NCBI GenBank assembly: GCA_903889815.1
Contig: CAISYX010000143.1
Coordinates: 1 to 7,041, forward strand
Origin: an uncultured Gammaproteobacteria bacterium
Lineage (GTDB): Bacteria; Pseudomonadota; Gammaproteobacteria; Pseudomonadales; Pseudohongiellaceae
Length of the DNA: 7,041 nucleotides
Reading direction: 5' to 3'
Shown here piece after piece: positions 1 through 5,701 of the stretch. Within the stretch, counting starts at the first letter, position 1; each line of letters starts with the position of its first letter. A model generated the notes under the pieces. It worked only from the letters and a program-made list of their open reading frames with translations, was not told the DNA's origin and ran no database searches. A program made the translations under genes and the position numbers.

Positions 1-864
1 GTCGTCATTACCGACTTCGAACCGGCGACAGCCTGGCTTGCCAACTGGCGCAAGATTCCCCTGATCAGTCTCGACAATCAGCATCGCCTGCGTTACATGA
101 AATTCAGCGTGCCGTCGACTCTGCTGTTCGACAAATGGCTGACGCATCTGATCATTGCGCTGATGATACCGCGCCCGACTGCTTCACTCGCCACGTCGCT
201 CGTGCTGGGCGAAAGCACGAATGCGCACACACGGATATTTCCGCCAATTGTGCGCCAGGAAGTACTGGACCTGCAGCCGCAGGAGAAGAACTTTCATCTG
301 GTGTATGTGACCAGCGCGTTCGAGTCGCTGATTGCGGCGCTCAAGGCATTTCCGGACAGGACGTTCCACGTCTACGGTCACCATGGCAATTCACAGGATC
401 AAAACATTCACTACCGCAGTTTCAGTGGCGAGGCGTTTCTCCATGACCTGGCCACATGCCACTCCGTGATCGCCACCGCAGGCTTCACGTTGATGAGTGA
501 GGCCATGTGCCTGGAGAAGCCCTGTCTGGCACTGCCCATGACGGGACAGTTCGAGCAGCAGGTCAATGCAATGTTTCTGGAACGCTCCGGCTGCGGGCTC
601 AATGCCCGCCGCGCGAATGTGGACATGCTGCAGACTTTCTTCTCGCGCCACGCTGAGTTCAAGCGTGCGCTGCAGGAGTACAACGCCTCGCTGCTCGCCA
701 ATGGTTTTGCGCAATATGGCGGCAGTGCAATCAAGATGACGCTTGATTCCCTGCTGGCCAACAATCTGGTTCTTGCCCCTCTGGCTTCTACCCCTCTGGC
801 TTCTACCCCTGTGGTCTCTTCCCCTGTGCGAGGTTCCGATGAACACTGTGATACGGCACGTTGA
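1..864 (+). CDS. MJ1255/VC2487-type glycosyltransferase, 5'-truncated by the window edge
   Basis: The reading frame is open from base 1 to a TGA at 862-864, giving 287 visible residues; the true start lies upstream, so the ATG at 97 is internal. The first residues (VVITDFEP, then PLISLDNQHR at visible residues 20-29) match the end of the N-terminal Rossmann half of this family as I know it. The C-terminal half shows the nucleotide-sugar-binding pattern: a strand reading FHLVYVT (about 98-104), then HVYGHHG (123-129), TAGFTLMSEA (159-168), KPCLALPM and FEQQVNA (184-190). Members are predicted GT-B fold, UDP-sugar-dependent transferases; donor and acceptor are unknown. The tail after about residue 255 is a low-complexity LASTP repeat not expected in the family. 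The last 26 bases overlap the downstream PAP2 phosphatase start, so the two are probably translationally coupled. The family call is firm, the substrate is not. Confidence 0.88.
   Translation, partial: VVITDFEPATAWLANWRKIPLISLDNQHRLRYMKFSVPSTLLFDKWLTHLIIALMIPRPTASLATSLVLGESTNAHTRIFPPIVRQEVLDLQPQEKNFHLVYVTSAFESLIAALKAFPDRTFHVYGHHGNSQDQNIHYRSFSGEAFLHDLATCHSVIATAGFTLMSEAMCLEKPCLALPMTGQFEQQVNAMFLERSGCGLNARRANVDMLQTFFSRHAEFKRALQEYNASLLANGFAQYGGSAIKMTLDSLLANNLVLAPLASTPLASTPVVSSPVRGSDEHCDTAR
776..829. repeat. 15-bp tandem repeat, about 3.6 copies
   Basis: Units start at 776, 791, 806 and 821 (the last is partial). Units 1 and 2 (776-790, 791-805) are identical, reading CCCCTCTGGCTTCTA; unit 3 has diverged (CCCCTGTGGTCTCTT) and unit 4 stops after about 9 bases. 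The unit is a multiple of three, so copy-number change would keep the glycosyltransferase frame. It encodes the LASTP/LASTP/VVSSP tail in that frame, and a hydrophobic LWLLP repeat in the frame of the next gene. It ends about 10 bases before the PAP2 start codon, next to its ribosome binding site. Confidence 0.9.
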
Positions 865-1360
865 TCGCTTCGACCGCTTCACCTTTCTGTGGCTGCACGT
901 GACCCTGCAGATTCCCCGCTATCGTGCGGTGCACTGGATCTCCCGCTCCGGCGACGGCCTGCTCTATGTGCTGGCCGCAGTGGCCGCCTTTGCGCTGGAC
1001 GATGCGCGGGGCGAAGCGTTCTTCAAGGCGGTGGCGGTGGGATTCGGGCTGGAGCGGACCCTCTACTGGCTGCTCAAGAACAGCATCCGGCGCGACCGTC
1101 CCGCAGTGGGTTTGCAGTCCTTCCACGCCGCGGTCACGCCTTCGGATCAGTTCAGTTTTCCGTCCGGGCACACGGCAGCGGGCTTCATGTTCGCGACGCT
1201 GGTATTGCAGTTCTATCCTGCGCTGGCACTGTTCTGCTATGTCTGGGCCACTCTGGTGGGTGCCAGCCGGGTGCTGCTGGGCGTGCACTACCCGACGGAC
1301 ATTCTCGCCGGCGCTACGCTGGGCAGCAGCTGCGCGCTGTTGTGTCTCGGGTTCCTCTAA
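839..1360 (+). CDS. PAP2-family lipid phosphatase (membrane)
   Basis: This is a 173-residue integral membrane protein with the complete three-part PAP2 / acid phosphatase signature: KNSIRRDRP (K80-P88, the KX6RP motif), FPSGH (107-111, with the conserved His111) and SRVLLGVH (143-150, the SRX5H motif with nucleophile His150), followed by the usual Asp154. The family removes phosphate from lipid phosphates or diphosphates, such as undecaprenyl diphosphate or phosphatidyl phosphates; which one cannot be read here. Hydrophobic stretches at about 40-55, 64-79, 112-143 and 153-173 fit the small bacterial forms. I chose the ATG at 839 because a GAGG (830-833) sits five bases upstream and the protein then begins MNTVIRHVDRFDR. 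An in-frame ATG at 743 would add only a repeat-encoded LWLLP stretch and is unlikely. The gene overlaps the glycosyltransferase by 26 bp, pointing to one operon and perhaps action on a lipid carrier or glycolipid (inference). Confidence 0.9.
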   Translation: MNTVIRHVDRFDRFTFLWLHVTLQIPRYRAVHWISRSGDGLLYVLAAVAAFALDDARGEAFFKAVAVGFGLERTLYWLLKNSIRRDRPAVGLQSFHAAVTPSDQFSFPSGHTAAGFMFATLVLQFYPALALFCYVWATLVGASRVLLGVHYPTDILAGATLGSSCALLCLGFL

Positions 1361-1375
1361 ATCGACGACGGCGGC

Positions 1376-1405
1376 TTACGCTTGTTGTGCCAGCCGGGCT
1401 ACACT
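1376..1405 (+). promoter_or_regulatory. Candidate sigma-70 promoter for the MmcQ/YjbR-like gene
   Basis: In the 79-bp gap after the PAP2 gene, TTACGC (1376-1381) and TACACT (1400-1405) are separated by 18 bp. The GGCTACACT context is a common gammaproteobacterial -10 type. Transcription would start near 1412, leaving a leader of about 28 nt before the ATG at 1440. This is inferred from consensus similarity only. Confidence 0.45.
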
Positions 1406-1439
1406 GCGCCCTGCCATTTCAACAACAAGGTCTGCCGCC

Positions 1440-1808
1440 ATGCTCGCTTCAACAGACAAGACACCCTTCCTGGTGGCCGTGGAACTCGCCACCCGCTACC
1501 CGGGCGTTGAGCTGAGTACCTCCTATGGCACGCCCGCGCTCAAGGTGGATGGCAAGGTACTGGCCCGCCTGCGCTCGGAGGCCGAGGGCTGGCTGGTCAC
1601 GCGCTGCGATCTGCTGGAGCGCGAGATGCTGCTGAGTGCTGCACCGCACGTCTTTCACCTGACCGAGCACTATGTGAACTACCCGATGGTACTGATCGAC
1701 CTTGCGCAGATTCACCGCGAAGCCCTGGCAGACATTCTGGAAAAAGCCTGGCGCCATTCCGCATCCGCCGCCCGCATTCGCGAACACGAAACCCGCTTCA
1801 CCCAATAA
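1440..1808 (+). CDS. MmcQ/YjbR-family protein
   Basis: This is a 122-residue soluble protein of the MmcQ/YjbR family (a CyaY-like fold; the E. coli YjbR protein has almost the same length). Recognisable family features are the N-terminal YPGVELSTSYGTPALKVDGK (20-39), a LARL strand (41-44), the central basic/acidic CDLLEREMLL (56-65) and the HYVNYPMVLIDL stretch (77-88) leading into a C-terminal helix with EKAWRHSA (101-108). The family is often labelled DNA-binding on structural grounds, but its cellular role is not established. An AAGG at 1427-1430 lies nine bases before the ATG. The gene probably has its own promoter and continues into the methyltransferase gene 27 bp downstream. There is no signal peptide or membrane segment, so it should be cytoplasmic. 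Confidence 0.85.
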   Translation: MLASTDKTPFLVAVELATRYPGVELSTSYGTPALKVDGKVLARLRSEAEGWLVTRCDLLEREMLLSAAPHVFHLTEHYVNYPMVLIDLAQIHREALADILEKAWRHSASAARIREHETRFTQ

Positions 1809-1835
1809 CCCAACCGGAACACGCAGGAGACACCG

Positions 1836-2708
1836 ATGCGTACAACAAGCACAACCGCACCCTCTTTCCTCCAGACCCCAGCGCTGCAGGCCTCAATCTG
1901 CGCCATGCTGCTGGGCATGGCAGGCAGTGTGAATGCCCAGAACGATGACACAGCCCGACTTCAGGCCCTGATCAGCGCCGAGCACCGCAGTGCCGCCAAT
2001 ATCGCCCGCAATGCCGCGCGTCACCCCGTGGAGACTCTGCAGTTCTTCGGACTGGCGTCCGGACAGACGGTGGTGGAGATTCTGCCCGGCGGGGGCTGGT
2101 ACTCCGAGATCCTCGCCCCCTTCCTGAAGGGCAATGGCACTTACTACGCCGCCCATTTCTCGCCGAACTCGCACCTCAGCTACCAGCCACCGATGCTGCG
2201 TGACTTCGAAGCGCGGGTAGCGGGCAATCCGGACGTCTATGGCGAGACAATCATCACGACCATGTACCCGCCTTCCGAAACCACCATCGCCCCACCCGGC
2301 ACGGCTGACCTGGCCATGAGTTTCCGCAACGTGCACAACTGGATCATGGCCGGCACCCAGGAGGTGCATTTTGCGGCCTTCTACACAGCCCTGAAACCGG
2401 GCGGCATTCTGGGCATCGTCGAACACCGCGCGCCGGCCGGCAGCGGCATGGACGTGATGGAGACAACGGGATATGTCACGCAGGACTACGTGATTGAACT
2501 GGCCACGCAAGCCGGATTCGAACTGGTGGGAACAGCAGAGATCAATGCCAATCCGCTGGATACCAAGGACCACCCGGAGGGTGTGTGGACCCTGCCACCG
2601 ACGCTGCGTCTGGGGGATGTGGACAAGGAAAAATACCTCGCCATCGGCGAGAGCGACCGCATGACCGTGAAATTCCGCAAGCCTCTTGAGGCCGCTGCCC
2701 GTCAGTGA
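1836..2708 (+). CDS. Exported class I methyltransferase-like protein (COG4798 type)
   Basis: This is a 290-residue protein. The N-terminus has a hydrophobic core (about 17-31) ending in SVNA|Q, a probable signal peptidase I site after Ala34. The mature part has a class I SAM-methyltransferase layout: motif I VVEILPGGGWYSEIL (79-93), an Asp-led strand and FRNVHNW (163-169), then the post-motif LKPGGILGIVEH (186-197) and a final strand near 276-283. The PGGGWYSEIL form and the HNW segment match a family of predicted methyltransferases (COG4798) that frequently carry signal peptides; no substrate is established to my knowledge. Start choice is supported by CAGGAGA at 1824-1830, five bases before the ATG. 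It is probably cotranscribed with the MmcQ/YjbR-like gene. Its stop overlaps the stop of the convergent gene by 7 bp. A cytoplasmic enzyme with a non-cleaved N-terminus remains possible. Confidence 0.85.
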   Translation: MRTTSTTAPSFLQTPALQASICAMLLGMAGSVNAQNDDTARLQALISAEHRSAANIARNAARHPVETLQFFGLASGQTVVEILPGGGWYSEILAPFLKGNGTYYAAHFSPNSHLSYQPPMLRDFEARVAGNPDVYGETIITTMYPPSETTIAPPGTADLAMSFRNVHNWIMAGTQEVHFAAFYTALKPGGILGIVEHRAPAGSGMDVMETTGYVTQDYVIELATQAGFELVGTAEINANPLDTKDHPEGVWTLPPTLRLGDVDKEKYLAIGESDRMTVKFRKPLEAAARQ

Positions 2709-3226
2709 GCGTGCGCGTGTTCGTCTTCGGCCGCGCCATCCAGCCAGCCGGGATGGTTGAAGAATAAGCCGTAATCCTCCAGCGCTGCCTCGATGGCAGG
2801 CAGGCCCTGGGGTGAGAACGGCTCAATTGCCAGCGTGCCGGCAGCAGCCAGCATTCTTGCCAGTATGAGGTGCAGATTGGCATCCGCTTCGGGTGCCAGC
2901 TGACACTGGGCGATCATCGTGGCAACACTGCCCTTGATGGCGTCTGCCAGCTGTTGTGACTGCGCCGCCGACAACTGGCGGGCTGTCCAGGCCGGCGTCA
3001 GCATGGCGCTTGCCACGCGGATCTCGGTCATGCCCCGACGCAGTGCCTCGTCGGTTTCCCAGCGTTGTTCACCGTTGCGCGCCAGTTCTCCTGCAGTGCC
3101 ATGCCCGTGAGCCTGCGCGTCAGCATGGCCGGCATGCTCATCCACCGCCTGGGCCAGTGCATTGCCGGTGGCAGCCGACAGAAACATTACACCAGCAAAC
3201 AGCCCGGCGAGTCGCAACACATTCAT
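2702..3226 (-). CDS. Exported His-rich 'DnrO'-like protein
   Basis: This is a 174-residue protein. Residues 1-25 form a signal peptide (MNVLRLAGLFAGVMF core, probable cleavage at NALA|Q). The mature N-terminus is His-rich (DEHAGHADAQAHGHG, 29-43) and the protein ends in DEHAHAH (168-174). Between them are the features I recall from small exported proteins called 'DnrO' in Xanthomonas and Stenotrophomonas annotations: RWETDEALRRGM (55-66), a helical region QLSAAQSQQL (84-93), IAQCQL (105-110), ANLHLILARML (116-126) and DYGLFFNHPGW (151-161). That name does not imply the Streptomyces regulator. The His clusters suggest metal binding (inference); function is unknown. The ATG at 3226 has AGGAG at 3237-3233, six bases away; a longer in-frame start at 3262 lies inside a hairpin and has no such site. 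The gene follows the beta-propeller lipoprotein gene on the same strand after 67 bp with an intervening terminator-like hairpin. Confidence 0.8.
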   Translation of the reverse strand: MNVLRLAGLFAGVMFLSAATGNALAQAVDEHAGHADAQAHGHGTAGELARNGEQRWETDEALRRGMTEIRVASAMLTPAWTARQLSAAQSQQLADAIKGSVATMIAQCQLAPEADANLHLILARMLAAAGTLAIEPFSPQGLPAIEAALEDYGLFFNHPGWLDGAAEDEHAHAH

Positions 3227-3240
3227 GGCATTCTCCTGAC

Positions 3241-3273
3241 GAAAACGCCGCACGGTCTGCACCGTGCGGCGTT
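3241..3273 (-). terminator. Rho-independent terminator-like hairpin between two minus-strand genes
   Basis: A perfect 13-bp inverted repeat, AACGCCGCACGGT (3244-3256) and ACCGTGCGGCGTT (3261-3273), encloses a 4-base loop. Read on the minus strand the stem runs into TTTTC, so it would terminate the lipoprotein transcript 21 bases after its stop codon. The T-tract is short (four, partly within the stem), so termination may be partial. The hairpin ends a few bases before the ribosome binding site of the next gene (3237-3233), so it could equally act as an attenuator or a 5'-protecting stem. There is no T-tract on the plus-strand side. Confidence 0.75.
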
Positions 3274-3293
3274 CATTGCAACAGCGCCGACCC

Positions 3294-4499
3294 TCAGCGC
3301 GCAGTGTACCTGGTGAACGCTCCGCCCGCCTGGCTCAGCGAGTTCGGGCCCTCGGCGGCATACACATTGCCGTCGGCATCCACAGCCACGCCTTCCCCGG
3401 CGGTGCCCTGTTCCAGGCGGTCTTCACGTTCGAAGGGCTGAATCAGGCCGGTCACGACATCATTGTCGATATCGCCGATGCGCACGCCATTGCGCCAGTT
3501 CGGATGGCTGGTCGGGCTGGACTCGGAGTCGATGGCGTACAGCTTGTCGTCCGGCGTAATGAACAGGCCGCTGATACGGCTGAAGTTGTAACGGGACTCA
3601 AGATAATTGCCTTCCTGATCGAAGATCTCGATGCGGTGATTGCCGCGGTCTGCCACCCACAGACGGCCACGGGAGTCGAACTCCATCGCGTGCGGCGTGC
3701 GGAATTCGCCGTGCTGCACGCCGATCTGGCCCCACTGCTTGATGAACGTGCCGTCGGGCGCGAACTTCATGATGCGTGAGGTTTCGCCATTGGCGCGGCC
3801 TTCGGCCATCTGCGCATTGCTGATCATGCCCTGGGCGTTGTGGCCGTCGGACACATAAATGCTGCCGTCGGGGCCCACGATCACGTCATTGGGCTGGTTG
3901 AAATGCGCTTCGTCATTGCCGATCTTGCCAGGCGTGCCCAGGCTGAGCAGCAGCTCGCCGCTCGGGCTGAATTTGTGCACCTGCTGGCCCTTGGTCTCGT
4001 CGGCATTGGTGGCGAAGTCAGTGACCCAGACATTGCCTTCACTGTCCACGTGGATGCCGTGGGGCGTGACCATCACGCCGGCCCCGAAGTTGGCCAGCAC
4101 GGCGCCGGTGGCGCGGTCGAATTTGAAGATAGGGTCGACCAGATTGGTGTCACAGGTGACCGGCGCACCGGCGCCGAAGCTGCCAGCGCCGCAGCGCTCG
4201 TAGGCCCAGATCTGACCGTCGATCGGGTCAATGTCGATGCCTGCGGTAGAGCCCCATGTGCGACCAGCCGGCAACTCACCCCAGTTCTGAGTGACGACCG
4301 GGTTTGGGTTGGGCATGCCCTCGCCGCTGATGACATTGCCTGCAGGGACAGCAGGGGCAGCCATGGGGGCTGGGGCAGCGGCGGCAGCAACGGGTGCCGG
4401 GGTGGCAGTGGCTGCGGTAGTAGTGGTGGCATCGCTGCACGCGCCAAGCAGCGCCGCAGAGGAAATCAAGGTGAACAGCAAAGTGCGTGATGAGGGCAT
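3294..4499 (-). CDS. NHL beta-propeller lipoprotein, peptidyl-hydroxyglycine amidating lyase-like
   Basis: This is a 401-residue protein. It begins with a lipoprotein signal ending LLGAC (lipobox, Cys21) with Ser22 at +2, predicting the outer membrane. Residues 22-53 are an Ala/Thr/Pro linker. The rest is a beta-propeller with NHL-type repeats, clearest at TPHGIHVDSEGNVWVTD (145-161), FNQPNDVIVGPDGSIYVSDG (200-219), FRTPHAMEFDSRGRLWVADR (266-285) with NHRIEIFDQEG after it, and GEGVAVDADGNVYAAE (368-383). These blades resemble the lyase domain of peptide amidation (PAL), including two PH motifs (His147, His270) and the VADR arginine (Arg285). The usual PAL catalytic Tyr after VSDG is His220 here, and no MPH motif is seen in the last blade, so lyase activity is doubtful. 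Cys103 and Cys116 could form a disulfide. The start at 4499 has AGGAG (4509-4505) five bases away. Substrate or ligand is unknown. Confidence 0.87.
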   Translation of the reverse strand: MPSSRTLLFTLISSAALLGACSDATTTTAATATPAPVAAAAAPAPMAAPAVPAGNVISGEGMPNPNPVVTQNWGELPAGRTWGSTAGIDIDPIDGQIWAYERCGAGSFGAGAPVTCDTNLVDPIFKFDRATGAVLANFGAGVMVTPHGIHVDSEGNVWVTDFATNADETKGQQVHKFSPSGELLLSLGTPGKIGNDEAHFNQPNDVIVGPDGSIYVSDGHNAQGMISNAQMAEGRANGETSRIMKFAPDGTFIKQWGQIGVQHGEFRTPHAMEFDSRGRLWVADRGNHRIEIFDQEGNYLESRYNFSRISGLFITPDDKLYAIDSESSPTSHPNWRNGVRIGDIDNDVVTGLIQPFEREDRLEQGTAGEGVAVDADGNVYAAEGPNSLSQAGGAFTRYTAR

Positions 4500-4562
4500 G
4501 GTGGCTCCTGTTAGTGATTGTTATTGATCGGGGCGGGTCGACTCGTCGCAGACCTTGCGGGC

Positions 4563-4592
4563 AGGATACGGGCTTGTAGTAGGCAAGTTCAA
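4563..4592 (-). promoter_or_regulatory. Candidate sigma-70 promoter for the lipoprotein gene
   Basis: On the minus strand, TTGAAC (4592-4587) and TATCCT (4568-4563) are 18 bp apart. Transcription would start near 4556, giving a leader of about 57 nt before the ATG at 4499. It is the best match to consensus in the divergent region on this strand; it is sequence similarity only. Confidence 0.45.
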
Positions 4593-4608
4593 CCGTTTCC
4601 GGCATGAT
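4580..4608 (+). promoter_or_regulatory. Weak candidate promoter for rarD
   Basis: TAGGCA (4580-4585) and CATGAT (4603-4608), 17 bp apart, each match the consensus at four of six positions. The start would fall near 4615, about 21 nt before the rarD ATG. It overlaps the divergent lipoprotein promoter candidate, so the two could interfere. An alternative is TTGCGG (4555-4560) with TAGTAG (4577-4582), 16 bp apart. Confidence 0.25.
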
Positions 4609-4635
4609 CAGCGCCCCTTTCGTCGGAGAACTCCC

Positions 4636-5547
4636 ATGCCCCTCACAAGGGAACAGAGACTCGGCGGCGCGCTTGCCGCCGGCGCGTATTTCAGCTGGGG
4701 TCTGGCACCACTGTACTTCAAGTCCCTGGACTTCCTGCCGACTGCCGAAATCGTGATGCACCGTATCGTGTGGTCGTTCCTGTTGCTGCTGGGACTGCTT
4801 ATCGCGCATCAGCAGGTCCGGCGGGTCCGGGACATGCTGCAATCTGCACGCATGCTGGGCTGGATGCTTCTGACCTCCGTGCTGCTGATCGGCAACTGGG
4901 GGCTGTTCATCTGGGCGGTCAACAACGCGCATCTGCTGGATGCAAGCCTTGGCTACTACATCAACCCGCTGTTCAACGTACTGCTGGGCATGGTGTTCCT
5001 GGGCGAGCGTCTGCGGCCATTGCAATGGGGTGCGGTGGCACTGGCCGGCGGCGGGGTGCTGATCCAGCTGCTCACCTTTGGCTCCCTGCCCTGGGTGGCA
5101 CTGGTGCTGGCGTCGAGCTTCGCGCTGTATGGCCTGCTGCGCAAGACACTGGATATTGATGCCATCAGCGCCCTGTTCATCGAGTCTCTGCTGATGCTGC
5201 CCGTCGCGCTCTGGTACTGGTGGCAGCAGGCTGACAGCAGCACCGTGAACCTGCTGCAGAATTCCTGGACTCTGAATCTCTGGCTGGCGGCTGCCGGCGT
5301 GATCACCACGGTACCCCTGCTGTGCTTCATCGGCGCGGCGCGACGGCTGCAGCTCTCCACCATGGGCTTTTTCCAGTACATCGGCCCCAGCTTCATGTTC
5401 GTGTTTGGCGTCTGGCTGTTCGGAGAAACCCTGGCCCCGGCCAAACTGTTGACCTTCTGCTTCATCTGGGTGGCCCTGGCGGTGTATTCCGCCGATGCCC
5501 TGCGCCACAGTCGCCGGTCGCACCAAAACAGCCCGCTCGCCCCCTGA
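4636..5547 (+). CDS. rarD: RarD, EamA/DMT-superfamily permease
   Basis: This is a 303-residue inner-membrane protein with about ten hydrophobic segments in two homologous halves, typical of the drug/metabolite transporter superfamily. The RarD subfamily is recognised from the N-terminal AYFSWGLAPLYFKSL (17-31), EIVMHRIVWSFLLL (38-51), the strongly conserved IWAVNNAHLLDASLGYYINP (92-111), then NVLLGMVFLGERLR (114-127), FALYGLLRK (162-170), and FFQYIGPS (245-252) with LFGETL (261-266). These blocks and the length (about 296 in E. coli) agree closely with RarD. The name comes from a chloramphenicol-sensitivity phenotype in Pseudomonas; the transported compound is not settled. The ATG at 4636 is preferred because GGAG (4625-4628) precedes it by seven bases and the next residues are MPLTREQRLGG, the usual cytoplasmic start; an upstream TTG at 4555 would add 27 charged residues. 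It seems to be transcribed alone, divergent from the lipoprotein gene. Confidence 0.93.
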   Translation: MPLTREQRLGGALAAGAYFSWGLAPLYFKSLDFLPTAEIVMHRIVWSFLLLLGLLIAHQQVRRVRDMLQSARMLGWMLLTSVLLIGNWGLFIWAVNNAHLLDASLGYYINPLFNVLLGMVFLGERLRPLQWGAVALAGGGVLIQLLTFGSLPWVALVLASSFALYGLLRKTLDIDAISALFIESLLMLPVALWYWWQQADSSTVNLLQNSWTLNLWLAAAGVITTVPLLCFIGAARRLQLSTMGFFQYIGPSFMFVFGVWLFGETLAPAKLLTFCFIWVALAVYSADALRHSRRSHQNSPLAP

Positions 5548-5555
5548 CCACGCGC

Positions 5556-5582
5556 CCGGACGGTGCAGAAACGGCCGTCCGG
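5556..5582 (+). terminator. GC-rich hairpin after rarD, possible weak terminator
   Basis: CCGGACGG (5556-5563) and CCGTCCGG (5575-5582) can pair as an 8-bp stem around an 11-base loop, nine bases after the rarD stop. No T-tract follows (the next bases are CACTTCCT), so intrinsic termination is uncertain. The rest of the 154-bp gap up to the receptor gene holds no promoter, Fur-type box or riboswitch that I can defend. Confidence 0.35.
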
Positions 5583-5701
5583 CACTTCCTGATTCCGCAA
5601 GTCCTTGTAATTGATGCCTTCTGTGCATTGGCATGGATGATGCGAGCGTCTCCGGCACTAACCATGCACGCTCCACTCCAGCGACTTCTACAGGGACTCT
5701 T

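Noticed and set aside
743..838. N-terminal extension of the PAP2 protein from the ATG at 743
   Set aside because: It would lie wholly inside the glycosyltransferase and consist mainly of the repeat-encoded LWLLP stretch; the ATG at 839 has a good ribosome binding site.
924..1439. Upstream continuation of the MmcQ/YjbR-like frame from 924
   Set aside because: This part is out of frame with the PAP2 gene and encodes a Cys/Ser/Arg-rich shadow sequence; homology begins at the ATG at 1440.
3227..3262. A longer start for the DnrO-like protein at 3262
   Set aside because: The start codon lies in the loop and arm of the terminator-like hairpin, adds a basic segment before a standard signal peptide, and lacks a ribosome binding site; the ATG at 3226 has AGGAG at proper spacing.
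3840..4490. A 216-codon plus-strand frame antisense to the lipoprotein gene
   Set aside because: It is the antisense shadow of the beta-propeller, Gly/Ser-rich at its end, with no family features or ribosome binding site I can defend.
4555..4635. A TTG start for RarD adding 27 residues
   Set aside because: The extension is Arg-rich and unlike RarD N-termini, and it would overlap the promoter region; the ATG at 4636 has GGAG seven bases upstream.
5631..5667. Short inverted repeat GCATGG / CCATGC upstream of the receptor gene as an operator
   Set aside because: Only six bases with a 25-base spacing; such a match is expected by chance in 150 bp.
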